A program made the translations under genes and the position numbers. 64,000 nt of DNA from Undibacterium parvum (lineage in GTDB: Bacteria; Pseudomonadota; Gammaproteobacteria; Burkholderiales; Burkholderiaceae_D), in NCBI RefSeq assembly GCF_003955735.1, contig NZ_CP034464.1, forward strand, positions 558,001-622,000, written 5' to 3'. Of the stretch, positions 9,770 through 18,613 are shown piece by piece (positions within the stretch are counted from its first letter, which is position 1; every line of letters starts with the position of its first letter). The notes beneath the pieces were generated by a model. The model made no database searches, was not told the origin of the DNA, and was given only the letters and a program-made list of their open reading frames with translations.

Positions 9770-10485
9770 GCCTCGCCCTCTGGTGCATGCAGTTTCTCCA
9801 ACCATTCTTCCAGCACCATGGCGGCAGACATCCCCATCAGCACCGCCAGTAACAAGCCCAATTTATACGGTAGGCCGGCAGCCAACACCGCAGCGACTCC
9901 TGCCACGAATACACCCAAGACCGCGGCCTTATTCACCACAGCAGGCAACATCACACATAAAATTGCCAGAGTGCCGGCAAAACCCAGACCCCAACTGGCC
10001 GGAATCTGGCTACCTAACAAGATGCCGATGATCGATCCTATCTGCCAGGAACTCCAGTTTGGGTAAACCAGCCCTTTTAAATACGCCAACTTGCCTTGCG
10101 TCTCGACAAACTCTGGATATTTTTGCATAAACAGGGCAACCGAAATATCACCCGTTAAATATCCCATCACCGCCTTGGTACGCCATGACAAATGCGAGAA
10201 ATGCGGTGCCAGGATAGCTGAAAAAATGACGAAGCGCAGATTGACGACCAAGGCGGTAGTAAAAATCACCCACAGCGGCGCATGGGCGGCAATCAAGGGT
10301 AATGAGGCCAATTGGGCCGATCCGGCAAACACGATCAGCGTCATCCCTAGCGCCTGCGGCACGCTCAATCCGGCCTTAATCATGGCAACACCCACCACCA
10401 AACCCCAGGCACCGACCCCGAACCAGGTTGGCATACCCACTTTATAGCCCTCCTGGAACGCGGCTTTATCAATTTCAGTCGTCAT
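9766..10485 (-). CDS. azlC: AzlC family branched-chain amino acid exporter
   Basis: 239 residues from the ATG at 10485-10483; a longer frame to 10584 exists, but its extra residues have no family counterpart. Motifs: EGYKVGMPTWFGVGAWGLVVG at the start of the first helix, GMTLIVFAGSAQLA, and VVNLRFVIFSAILAPHF, all typical of AzlC/YgaZ. About six to seven membrane helices. It makes a two-subunit exporter with the overlapping azlD. Confidence 0.92.
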   Translation of the reverse strand: MTTEIDKAAFQEGYKVGMPTWFGVGAWGLVVGVAMIKAGLSVPQALGMTLIVFAGSAQLASLPLIAAHAPLWVIFTTALVVNLRFVIFSAILAPHFSHLSWRTKAVMGYLTGDISVALFMQKYPEFVETQGKLAYLKGLVYPNWSSWQIGSIIGILLGSQIPASWGLGFAGTLAILCVMLPAVVNKAAVLGVFVAGVAAVLAAGLPYKLGLLLAVLMGMSAAMVLEEWLEKLHAPEGEA

Positions 10486-10742
10486 GATACTTATGAGGGG
10501 AAATTTGCAATAAAAGACGGCCATTGTAACGAGGAAGCCGTGTTTCTGCTGAAAACTGCTGATAGTCGATTGAAGCAAGCGCACACTGAGGGCTGCCAGA
10601 CTTAGGCTTTCCGGGGCTTTCTGCGGCTATCAGGTGCTTTTCTACGATACTTGCGCCAGAGTGCACCGCACTGGCGGTGGAATCCGTTAAAATCACGGCA
10701 TTGATCAGGTAACAAGCATGATTTTATTTTCCGGAGAATAGT

Positions 10743-10952
10743 ATGTCAGCCAGCCCCAACCACGCTAACTCGAACGCGGCCATAGAACTGCAGGCGCACG
10801 ACTTGCCTGCGCATTGCCCTAATCCTTCTATGCCTTTGTGGTCCTCGCATCCGCGCGTCTACCTTGATTTGTCGCATGGTGGCGCCGCCACTTGCCCGTA
10901 TTGTGGCACTCTGTACAAGTTGGCAGCTGGTACCGTACTCAAGCCACATTGA
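10743..10952 (+). CDS. Small CHCC-type zinc-finger protein
   Basis: 69 residues with a GGAGA ribosome site upstream. The C-terminal half carries the likely zinc ligands: a Cys near residue 26, a His in SSHPRVYLDLS, and CPYCG. This resembles zf-CHCC proteins related to a mitochondrial complex I accessory subunit (NDUFS6-like). Such genes are common in betaproteobacteria as short free-standing proteins; the role is not established here. It is followed by a 15-bp tandem repeat. Confidence 0.85.
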   Translation: MSASPNHANSNAAIELQAHDLPAHCPNPSMPLWSSHPRVYLDLSHGGAATCPYCGTLYKLAAGTVLKPH

Positions 10953-10958
10953 GCCAAT

Positions 10959-11003
10959 ACAGTTTGAAGTATTGCAGTTTGAGGTAGTACAGTTTGAGGT
11001 AAA
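10959..11003. repeat. 15-bp tandem repeat, three units, intergenic
   Basis: ACAGTTTGAAGTATT, GCAGTTTGAGGTAGT and ACAGTTTGAGGTAAA follow each other directly, just after the zinc-finger gene stop. Apart from this repeat I see nothing in the 164-bp gap to the next gene. Confidence 0.85.
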
Positions 11004-11116
11004 CAGGGAGTATGTTTAGTTAGCAAGCGCTTGCGCATATAGATAGCGCGCATCCTTGCATCAACCAAGCATACTCCACCCTAGTATCCCCTTATTCGTA
11101 AATCCAGGGAATTTCC

Positions 11117-11548
11117 ATGGCAGCCAAAAAACAATTTAACGGCAGTGCAGATGAGCTAGAAACCGCGTTTTATGACGCGATCAGCCGGGCTGACTTGGAA
11201 GCATTCATGGAGTTATGGGCTGAAGACGAAGAAATCGTCTGCATCCACCCGGGTGCCCCACGCCTGATCGGGCACGCAGCAATCCGCGCCTCGTGGGAAG
11301 CCATCTTTGAACGCGGCAGCTTGCAGATCCATGCGATACAGCTGCATGCCATGCATAACATGTTTACCGCGGTGCACAGCGTGATCGAAGAAATGCCGCC
11401 CAAGCAAGGCGTAGCGCAAGATTTGCATATTGTGGCAACCAATGTTTATGTCAAAACACCGCAAGGCTGGCGCATCGCCACCCACCACGCGTCTATCTCT
11501 TCCGGCCAGGCGCCACTAGACTTATTCCAAGCCAGCGTTTTGCATTAA
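11117..11548 (+). CDS. NTF2/SnoaL-like fold protein
   Basis: 143 residues with an AGGGAA ribosome site. The pattern ETAFYDAISRADLEAFMELW, then EIVCIHPGAPRLIGHAAIRASW, and the final YVKTPQGWRIATHHAS is that of the DUF4440/SnoaL_3 branch of the NTF2-like superfamily, cone-shaped small proteins that bind or convert small molecules. No catalytic assignment is possible. It is 25 bp upstream of a YheT-type hydrolase gene on the same strand and probably co-transcribed with it. Confidence 0.85.
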   Translation: MAAKKQFNGSADELETAFYDAISRADLEAFMELWAEDEEIVCIHPGAPRLIGHAAIRASWEAIFERGSLQIHAIQLHAMHNMFTAVHSVIEEMPPKQGVAQDLHIVATNVYVKTPQGWRIATHHASISSGQAPLDLFQASVLH

Positions 11549-11573
11549 CGTTTTGCATTAACTACAGGAAGAC

Positions 11574-12527
11574 ATGAATTACCCAGCACCAGCCTGGTTG
11601 CCCAACGGCCACCTGCAAACGATTTACCCCGCCCTTTGCATACGTAAGCCAGCGGTGCAATTTCGCCGTGAGCGCTGGAGCAGTCCAGATCATGACTTCA
11701 TTGATCTAGACTTCGTCGATGGCGCAGCTGAGCAACCCTGCGTGGTACTGTTTCATGGGCTGGAAGGCTCCAGCGACAGCCATTACGCGCGCGCCCTGAT
11801 GGCACTCTTACAGAGCAAAAACTGGTCAGGAGTGGTAGTGCATTTTCGCGGCTGCTCGGGCGAACTCAATCGTGCGCCACGCTTTTACCACTCCGGCGAC
11901 TCGCAAGAAATCGGCTGGATACTAGTAAGACTGCAGTCTGAATATGCCATCAAGCACCCCAAGGCGAAATTTTTCGCCTGTGGCGTTTCCCTAGGTGGCA
12001 ATGCGCTATTGCGCTGGCTGGGCGAAACTCAGCAAGCCGCAAGCATAGTCGATGCGGCTTGCGCAATCTCGGCACCACTCGATCTGGCAGCTGGCGGGGC
12101 CTCACTCTCTAGCGGCATCAATCTGATTTACACCCGCATGTTCTTGCAGTCCCTGAAGCCCAAATGCCTAAAGAAATTAGAACAATTTCCAGGGCTGTTT
12201 GATAAAGACGCCATGTTACAAGCTAAGAATTTATATGAATTCGACAATGTAGTCACGGCCCCGCTGCACGGTTACCGCGACACCAATGACTACTGGGACA
12301 GAGCTAGTGCCAAACACATATTAGAACAGATACGGATTCCAACTTTGGTGCTGAATGCGCAAAACGATCCGTTCTTACCCGCTCAGCATTTACCCCACAA
12401 GGCCTCATCGCAGGTGCGTTTAGAGTATCCTCAATATGGCGGTCATGTTGGCTTTGCGGTCGGCAGCCTGCCCGGCACACTAGACTGGCTACCGACGCGC
12501 ATCCTGCATTTTTTCGAGGGCAAATAA
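11574..12527 (+). CDS. YheT family alpha/beta hydrolase
   Basis: 317 residues with an AGGA ribosome site. The N-terminal PNGHLQTIYPAL, the oxyanion region LFHGLEGSSDSHYA, the nucleophile elbow GVSLGGNALLRWLGE with its Ser, the acidic NAQNDPFLP and the late His in GGHVGF form a complete catalytic triad. YheT proteins are predicted cytoplasmic esterases or lipases of unproven substrate. It ends one base before the next gene, suggesting coupled translation. Confidence 0.9.
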   Translation: MNYPAPAWLPNGHLQTIYPALCIRKPAVQFRRERWSSPDHDFIDLDFVDGAAEQPCVVLFHGLEGSSDSHYARALMALLQSKNWSGVVVHFRGCSGELNRAPRFYHSGDSQEIGWILVRLQSEYAIKHPKAKFFACGVSLGGNALLRWLGETQQAASIVDAACAISAPLDLAAGGASLSSGINLIYTRMFLQSLKPKCLKKLEQFPGLFDKDAMLQAKNLYEFDNVVTAPLHGYRDTNDYWDRASAKHILEQIRIPTLVLNAQNDPFLPAQHLPHKASSQVRLEYPQYGGHVGFAVGSLPGTLDWLPTRILHFFEGK

Positions 12528-12528
12528 T

Positions 12529-13167
12529 ATGGATGAGATCGTACTGGCGGCAATCGCCAAATGGCCAGATGTACCGCATTGCTATGGCTGGTTAGGCTTA
12601 GATGCGCGCGGCAATTGGCGCATGCGCGACGAAAGGGCGCAGGCTCTGCAGTTAGCGGGTGACAAAATCCGCAACCCTACCCTGCTTGGTTTTATTAACC
12701 GCAATTATCAGCATGATCAAGATGGCTGCTGGTATTTTCAAAATGGCCCGCAGCGGGTCTACGTCGACCTGGAAAGCGCACCGTATATCGTCAATACCAC
12801 ACCCGACGGTTTGATTTTGCACACGGCGGTGGCGCTGCCAGCGATCGATGCGGCGTTCATGAGTAGCAGCGGTCAACTCTACTTACGTGCTGGTGAAATT
12901 TTGGCGCAACTAGATGACCGCGATCTGGCTACCTGCTTACCACAAGTGCAACTAGACGCCAAGCCAGTCAGCGATGAAGATCTAATGACATGGCTGGAAC
13001 TCGGCGCTAAGGAGTCAGCGGATGCCAATCAAAGTCGCGCCAGCATCCTATTGACGAGCGGCCTGCCTCCCCACACGGCAGTTCGCTATCCACTAGTGCG
13101 CGCCGAACTAAACCAACTCATGCACAGCGCTGGCTATATCCAACATCCCAAAGTAAAACCGGTATAG
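12529..13167 (+). CDS. Conserved hypothetical protein (DUF2946/DUF2944-like)
   Basis: 212 residues. I recall a betaproteobacterial family of unknown function with the same layout: an N-terminal CYGWLGLDARGNWRMRDE, then GFINRNYQHDQDGCWYFQNG and a block ending SAPYIVNTTP. The DUF number is from memory and uncertain. There is no signal peptide or membrane segment, so it is probably cytoplasmic. The start follows the YheT-gene stop by one base, so the two are very likely in one operon. Confidence 0.75.
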   Translation: MDEIVLAAIAKWPDVPHCYGWLGLDARGNWRMRDERAQALQLAGDKIRNPTLLGFINRNYQHDQDGCWYFQNGPQRVYVDLESAPYIVNTTPDGLILHTAVALPAIDAAFMSSSGQLYLRAGEILAQLDDRDLATCLPQVQLDAKPVSDEDLMTWLELGAKESADANQSRASILLTSGLPPHTAVRYPLVRAELNQLMHSAGYIQHPKVKPV

Positions 13168-13227
13168 ATTTAGACTTACAAAAAAATTGCTCCGCGCAGC
13201 AATTCAGCCCTCGCACACAAGCCCTGA

Positions 13228-14769
13228 CTATTTTCGCTTTTTATCTTCTAGATTTTCGACTCTCAGTTTTTCTTTCCATTCGCGTTCGCGTGCGTCGATG
13301 ACCGACAGATCAAAATATTGCAGTTTCGCGTCACGCCTGGCAATTTCCAATTGTTGCAAGGCCGCCGCCAGCGCGCCTTCTATCGCATAAGCTTCAGCCA
13401 AGGCAATGTGCTGTAAGGCCTGCTTACCTTGGGCTTCATACGACTTAGCCAGTAGGTTTTGCAAGGCCACCTCATGCCGATACAAACTCAGTTGATCACG
13501 CAAAAACAGGGCGGCATCTTCTGCCCTATTTGCGGTGAGCAGAGTTTCTGCATGTTGATACACCAAGCCACGCGACAAAGGCAATTGCTGCATCGCCGCC
13601 TGTGAAAGCTTGATCGCGAGTTCATAATTTTTGCTTGCGACGGCTATGTCTATCGCCAGGCTGGCAAAGGCGCTGGTTTGTTTTAACATCGCCTGGTGCG
13701 GCGCCGATCGCTCCACCTGTGCCACCACCTGCTCCAGCAAGGCTGAAGCCTTAACATAATCATGCCGCTTGTAGGCCACAAAGGCCAAACCATATTTAGC
13801 ACTGACCGCACTTTCTAACTGATCGTTTTTTGCCTGCGCCTCAAAAAAATCTTTGGCATCCATCAAGCCTTGGACGCTACTATCCTGCAAGACCCTTACC
13901 CTGGCGCGTATCAAATAAAAGTCCAGGCCATCAACGTGCTGCTTGTAGCGCTGATCATGCAAGCGTCCCTGAATGTCGGCCATACGCTCACTGGTCAGAG
14001 GATGGCTACGTAAATAATCCGGTGCGGTATCAGTGTAATTACGTCCAGCCCCCTGCAAGCGACCAAAAAAACTCACCATACCCGAAGTATCAAAACCGGC
14101 ATCGCGCAAGATCTGGAAACCCACCCTATCGGCCTCACGCTCAGCTTCGCGGGTAAAATTAATCTGACGCTGCAATGCAACACCCTGCCCGCCCATGATC
14201 ACCGCCATTGCCGCATCCGGGCTGGAGCGCGCTGCCAGAGCGCCGATCAAAAGGCTGGCTAAGGGAATTAAGACATCGAGTTTCTGGCTACCTATCATGC
14301 GGGCGATATGCCTTTGCGAGACATGGCCAATTTCATGCCCCATGACCGAGGCCAGCTCCGATTCGGTTTGTGCCGAGAGTATCAAGCCCGAATGAAAGCC
14401 GATGAAGCCGCCAGGAAAAGCAAAGGCATTTAAGACCGGATCGCGCACTGCAAAAAACTCAAAATCACCGACCGCCTCGCCACGCGCATCCGGACGCTTT
14501 TCCAACATGAGGTTGCCGAGCCGATTCAAGTACTCGGTGGTAGGCCCATCATCGATAAAATCAGGATCACGTCGAACGCTAAGCATAATTTGCTCGCCGA
14601 CCTTACGTTCCATAAACGGAGATAAATCCTCGCGCGCGGTATCGCCTAAGGTTGGCAGATTCTGCGCATGACTGGGCAAAGTCGACAGCAGAGAGGCCGG
14701 CGCCGCCAGTGCCGCAACTAGCAGCAAGCGCAAAAATTTGATCTGGAGTAGGGGGAGATTTGATTTCAC
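13228..14769 (-). CDS. BepA-like M48 metalloprotease with TPR domain
   Basis: 513 residues with an N-terminal signal peptide ending near SHAQ (residues 1-36). The zinc motif HEIGH is at residues 145-149, and the third ligand is the Glu in EREADRVG around residue 212. The protease domain is followed by about 230 residues of helical, alanine-rich TPR-like repeats. This is the layout of the periplasmic protease-chaperone BepA (YfgC), which helps outer-membrane protein assembly and degrades stalled LptD or BamA. Divergent from moaC, with a 128-bp shared promoter region. Confidence 0.92.
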   Translation of the reverse strand: MKSNLPLLQIKFLRLLLVAALAAPASLLSTLPSHAQNLPTLGDTAREDLSPFMERKVGEQIMLSVRRDPDFIDDGPTTEYLNRLGNLMLEKRPDARGEAVGDFEFFAVRDPVLNAFAFPGGFIGFHSGLILSAQTESELASVMGHEIGHVSQRHIARMIGSQKLDVLIPLASLLIGALAARSSPDAAMAVIMGGQGVALQRQINFTREAEREADRVGFQILRDAGFDTSGMVSFFGRLQGAGRNYTDTAPDYLRSHPLTSERMADIQGRLHDQRYKQHVDGLDFYLIRARVRVLQDSSVQGLMDAKDFFEAQAKNDQLESAVSAKYGLAFVAYKRHDYVKASALLEQVVAQVERSAPHQAMLKQTSAFASLAIDIAVASKNYELAIKLSQAAMQQLPLSRGLVYQHAETLLTANRAEDAALFLRDQLSLYRHEVALQNLLAKSYEAQGKQALQHIALAEAYAIEGALAAALQQLEIARRDAKLQYFDLSVIDAREREWKEKLRVENLEDKKRK

Positions 14770-14897
14770 AATGCTATGATACTCACAAACGCGATTTGTT
14801 CCCCATTTTGCTCCACATTTCGTTCGCTATTTCGTTGCATGTCGCGTTCCTTTTTTGTTCCCATTTTCATACCTACCTCTCCTCTTTGACGCCCACT

Positions 14898-15434
14898 ATG
14901 AGCATGCCTAGCACTCCAAAAGAAACACCAAATGACAGCGGACTAACGCATTTTGATAGCACTGGTCAGGCCCATATGGTCGATGTCGCCGAGAAAAAAG
15001 ACAGCCACCGCATCGCCGTCGCCAGTGGCACTATACGCATGAAGCCAGAAACTCTTGCGATCATTACCCAAGGAACCGCAAAAAAAGGTGATGTCTTAGG
15101 TATAGCGCGCATCGCCGCGATTATGGCTGCCAAACGTACTAGCGACTTGATCCCGCTATGCCACCCGCTGGCACTGACCCGCGTCACCGTTGACTTTAGC
15201 GTAGACGCTGAAAACGCCAAGATAGCGTGTCGCGCACAAGTTGAAACAGTCGGAAAAACCGGCGTAGAAATGGAAGCCTTAACCGCAGTCCAAGTCGGAT
15301 TATTAACCATCTACGATATGTGCAAGGCAGTGGACCGCGGCATGGTCATGAGCGACATTCGCGTTATGGAAAAACACGGTGGCAAGTCTGGCGATTGGGT
15401 AAGTTTAATTGACGGCTCTGATGCTGCGCTGTAA
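14898..15434 (+). CDS. moaC: Cyclic pyranopterin monophosphate synthase MoaC
   Basis: 178 residues from the ATG at 14898; a longer frame to 14760 would add a hydrophobic stretch absent from MoaC. Second step of molybdenum cofactor synthesis, rearranging 3',8-cH2GTP to cPMP. Conserved blocks: [37 protein letters not shown] and KHGGKSGDW. It stands alone here, away from other moa genes, although a molybdate uptake operon lies at 33-35.8 kb. Confidence 0.96.
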   Translation: MSMPSTPKETPNDSGLTHFDSTGQAHMVDVAEKKDSHRIAVASGTIRMKPETLAIITQGTAKKGDVLGIARIAAIMAAKRTSDLIPLCHPLALTRVTVDFSVDAENAKIACRAQVETVGKTGVEMEALTAVQVGLLTIYDMCKAVDRGMVMSDIRVMEKHGGKSGDWVSLIDGSDAAL

Positions 15435-15680
15435 GCGACACATTCATAACATGCTTTAAAACCAGCCAATGGCGGCGACCGCAAATGCGCGGGCTCGCGC
15501 GCCTAGTCGCATTTCATCGAACTATTTTGCTTGATTGATAAATAATTCATGGCAAATTGCATGCGCGGATTTAGAATCTATTACGGCTTTCGTGCCCGAG
15601 ACAAAAATTGGCGCAAAAGCTTCTCCAGAGATTTTTCGCCTATCCAAAAATAACAGCAGAAATAACAGCAAAATAAAATT

Positions 15681-18227
15681 ATGCCGACTGATTCTATCTC
15701 TCTCACGCAAGAATCTAGCCGACTCGACGCCTGGTTCCTGACTCTAGGAAATTTATCACACTGTCTGTGGTACTCCCCTAGCCTGTCTGCGATGTTGCAA
15801 GATTTCTGCCAGATCCTGGTCAGCAAGGCGGGCTATCTCAGCGTAGCAATCGATCTACAGCAAGATACTCAGAACGATGTTCAGTCCGATGTTCAGTCCG
15901 ATGTTCAGCACGATAGTCAGCAACGCTTGTTTCGGGTCGATGCCGATGACAATCGCCTACCAAATTCAGATTTCAACAGTTTAGAAATTGCGTTGCAAAA
16001 TGGCCTTGGAACGCTAGGCCTAAGAGCTGATTTTGCACTGAGCCCAGACACTGATGCCTACCAATTGCTGCATCGCCTCGCCAAAGAGCTAAGCAATGCG
16101 ATACTCGCCTTCTCGACTACCAGCATAGCGGCCAGTCCGCACAGTGATCTGCAAGATGACGTCGAAATTCTGGTATTAGCGATGGCACAAAGCCCGTTTG
16201 CTATCGTGATTACGAATATTCAAGGCCAGCTAGCATATTGCAACGCCAGCTTTACCGCCATGTCTGGCTATACGCTGGAGGATGCGCGCGATATCGCCCT
16301 GCTCTGGAGTACTGGCGACGGCCTTGATGAGGCGCGTCAATCCCAATTTCTGGCGCTCAAGCCAGGCCAGCAGTGGGAAGGGGAAATCCTCAGCCGACGC
16401 AAGGACAATAGCCTGTGCTGGGAACGGCAAATCGTTTCGCCGCTGTGCGACGCGACCGGCAAAATTAGCCATCTGGTTGCGGTCAAACAAGACATCAATA
16501 GTAGTAAACATCAATTTAAAGAAGTCGAACAAGCCTTACTATTGCGTGAGCAAGCCCTGGTATCGAGTAGCAATGGCATCATGATCACGCGCAGTGACGA
16601 AAGTGATCACTCCATCGTCTACGTCAATCCGGCGTTCAGCCGTATTACCGGTTATAGCGCAGAGGAAGTAATAGGACGTGAAGGCCGCTTCCTGGTGCGC
16701 GACGATTTACAGCAAGCTGGCCTCAACGAGATACGTTCGGCCTTACGTGAACGCCGCGAAGCTCAAGCGCTGCTGCGCAATTACCGCAAAGACGGCAGCC
16801 AATTCTGGAATGAGCTGCACATATCGCCGGTTAAAGATGCCAGCGGTGCCAGTACCACCCACTTTGTGAGTGTCATCAATGATGTGAGCGAACGCGTCAA
16901 TTATCAAAAAGAACTAGAGTTCCAGGCCACCCACGATAGTCTGACTGGTTTAGCCAATCGAAATTTACTCAATGACAGAATTACCCAGGCCATCGCCTGG
17001 GCCAAACGCCAGGATCAAACCGTGGCATTGTTATTACTGGACCTGGATCACTTTAAACTGATCAACGACGGCTCTGGGCATGGCACCGGCGATATTGTCC
17101 TCAAGGAGGTAGCGCGACGACTGTCTATCTGCGTGCGCGACACCGATACCGTGGCGCGTCTGGGCGGCGATGAGTTCGTTATTATTCTCACCGACCTTGC
17201 CAACGCTGATGAAGCCAATCTGATTGCAGAAAAAGTCTTGGCTGCGCTATCGAAACCGTTTCAGGTCGAAGCACACAATATGTTTGTCACTGCCAGCATC
17301 GGGCTATCGCTCTACCCTAGAGACGGTGAGAACGGTGAGACGCTGTTACGCTACGCCGATATCGCCATGTATAGGGTCAAGGAGCACGGCCGCAATAGCG
17401 TGCGTCAATTTATACCTGAGATGGGGGTGACCGCGATTAGCCGCCTGAATATGGAAGGCGCACTCAGACGCGGCTTAGACCGCGGCGAATTCGTCTTGCA
17501 CTACCAGGCAAAAATCGATTTACGCTCACATAAAATTATCGGTGCCGAGGCGCTGGTACGCTGGCAACACCCGCAGATAGGCTTGATCCACCCGATAGAA
17601 TTCATTCCTTTAGCGGAAGAGACCGGCTTAATCCTGCCGTTGGGAGAATGGGTTTTGGCCGAAGCCTGCCGCCAGCAAATCGCCTGGCAAAAGTTGGGCT
17701 TACCGGCGCTTAAACTCGCCATCAATATGTCTTCGCGTCAATTTCGCCAGGAAGATCTGTCGGAGCGCGTTGCCGCGATATTCTCCGCCACCGGCGCTCA
17801 GCCTGCACACTTTATCCTGGAACTCACCGAGAGCATGGTGATGCAAGATGTAGAGAGCACCCTGGTAACGCTACGCGCCCTAAAAAACCTGGGCGTGGCA
17901 CTCTCGCTAGACGATTTTGGCACTGGCTACTCCAGCCTGTCGTATCTCAGAAAATTCCCTATCGATGAGTTAAAGATAGACAAGTCCTTCATCAACGACA
18001 TCCATGAAAACCCCGACGATGCCGCCATCGCCAGTGCCATAGTCGCGATGGCACTCAGTCTGGGTCTACAAGTGGTGGCCGAAGGCGTGGAGACAAAGGA
18101 GCAAGTTGAGTTATTACTGGGAATGCAGTGTCATCAGGTGCAAGGTTATTATTTTGGCCGACCCATGGATGCCAATAGCTTCGCCAACCGAGTACAGAGC
18201 TCATTAGCAGGCGAACGTGATGAGTAA
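15681..18227 (+). CDS. PAS-PAS-GGDEF-EAL c-di-GMP signalling protein
   Basis: 848 residues, no membrane segment. The order is a possibly GAF-like N-terminal region, PAS about 160-275, PAS about 285-410, GGDEF about 420-570, EAL about 590-840. The cyclase motif GGDEF (residues 495-499) is intact and preceded by an inhibitory-site RDTD five residues upstream; EAL (623-625, in GAEALVRWQHP) and DDFGTGYSSLSYL are also intact. It could therefore both make and break c-di-GMP, with PAS input deciding. A Gln-Asp-rich linker near residues 60-79 is encoded by a 12-bp tandem repeat. No clear ribosome site precedes the ATG. It overlaps the next small gene by 8 bp. Confidence 0.93.
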   Translation: MPTDSISLTQESSRLDAWFLTLGNLSHCLWYSPSLSAMLQDFCQILVSKAGYLSVAIDLQQDTQNDVQSDVQSDVQHDSQQRLFRVDADDNRLPNSDFNSLEIALQNGLGTLGLRADFALSPDTDAYQLLHRLAKELSNAILAFSTTSIAASPHSDLQDDVEILVLAMAQSPFAIVITNIQGQLAYCNASFTAMSGYTLEDARDIALLWSTGDGLDEARQSQFLALKPGQQWEGEILSRRKDNSLCWERQIVSPLCDATGKISHLVAVKQDINSSKHQFKEVEQALLLREQALVSSSNGIMITRSDESDHSIVYVNPAFSRITGYSAEEVIGREGRFLVRDDLQQAGLNEIRSALRERREAQALLRNYRKDGSQFWNELHISPVKDASGASTTHFVSVINDVSERVNYQKELEFQATHDSLTGLANRNLLNDRITQAIAWAKRQDQTVALLLLDLDHFKLINDGSGHGTGDIVLKEVARRLSICVRDTDTVARLGGDEFVIILTDLANADEANLIAEKVLAALSKPFQVEAHNMFVTASIGLSLYPRDGENGETLLRYADIAMYRVKEHGRNSVRQFIPEMGVTAISRLNMEGALRRGLDRGEFVLHYQAKIDLRSHKIIGAEALVRWQHPQIGLIHPIEFIPLAEETGLILPLGEWVLAEACRQQIAWQKLGLPALKLAINMSSRQFRQEDLSERVAAIFSATGAQPAHFILELTESMVMQDVESTLVTLRALKNLGVALSLDDFGTGYSSLSYLRKFPIDELKIDKSFINDIHENPDDAAIASAIVAMALSLGLQVVAEGVETKEQVELLLGMQCHQVQGYYFGRPMDANSFANRVQSSLAGERDE
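15858..15917 (+). repeat. 12-bp tandem repeat, five units, in the PAS-GGDEF-EAL gene
   Basis: Five degenerate 12-mers of the type CAGTCCGATGTT encode QQDT, QNDV, QSDV, QSDV and QHDS. The two central units are identical, the sign of recent duplication. They lie in a polar linker in the N-terminal region, so length variation should be tolerated. Confidence 0.85.
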
Positions 18228-18453
18228 ACTCGATTGGCAACTACACTCACTCAAAGAATTATCCGCAGTATTAACCGATGCCACGGTGCTGCACTCACAA
18301 GCAATCGGTGCCAGCGTGCTGTATCAAATCACGCATCAAGGGGTAGAGAAACTGGCGATTTCTTTGAGCGATGGCCAAGCGCTCATTATCGAGACTCGCC
18401 AGCCTAGCCATCCTGAACGACGCCGCCTGCCTGTCGATAAAGAGTCGGTTTAG
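18220..18453 (+). CDS. Small hypothetical protein downstream of the GGDEF-EAL gene
   Basis: 77 residues from the ATG at 18220, overlapping the last codons of the GGDEF-EAL gene by 8 bp. I do not recognise it. The sequence SAVLTDATVLHSQAIGASVLYQITHQG is followed by a short beta-like segment KLAISLSDGQALIIETRQ. There is no signal peptide. The tight overlap and same direction argue it is a real, co-translated gene, perhaps a partner of the c-di-GMP protein; that link is inference from position only. It ends just before a REP-like repeat. Confidence 0.6.
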   Translation: MSKLDWQLHSLKELSAVLTDATVLHSQAIGASVLYQITHQGVEKLAISLSDGQALIIETRQPSHPERRRLPVDKESV

Positions 18454-18469
18454 TTATTTTTTGATGACC

Positions 18470-18590
18470 ATGCCAGCGCGCATATTCCATGCGGCTGTCA
18501 CGGTGGGCAGCGCTAAGACGCAGTATCCATGCGGCTTTCAAGGCAGACAGGGCCAGCAGGCGCATAGAATATGCGCGCTGGCCTGGCCAC
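18470..18590. repeat. REP-like palindromic element, locus A
   Basis: Between two convergent genes. The arms CCAGCGCGCATATTCCATGCG (18473-18493) and its inverted copy (18561-18581) match at 20 of 21 positions and would form a long hairpin; a third half-copy GCAGTATCCATGCGGC is inside (18520-18535). The same core occurs at 47230, 50635 and 59499. It may also act as a bidirectional transcription barrier between the converging genes. Confidence 0.8.
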
Positions 18591-18613
18591 CATTTCAAAC
18601 GCTAAGCATGATG

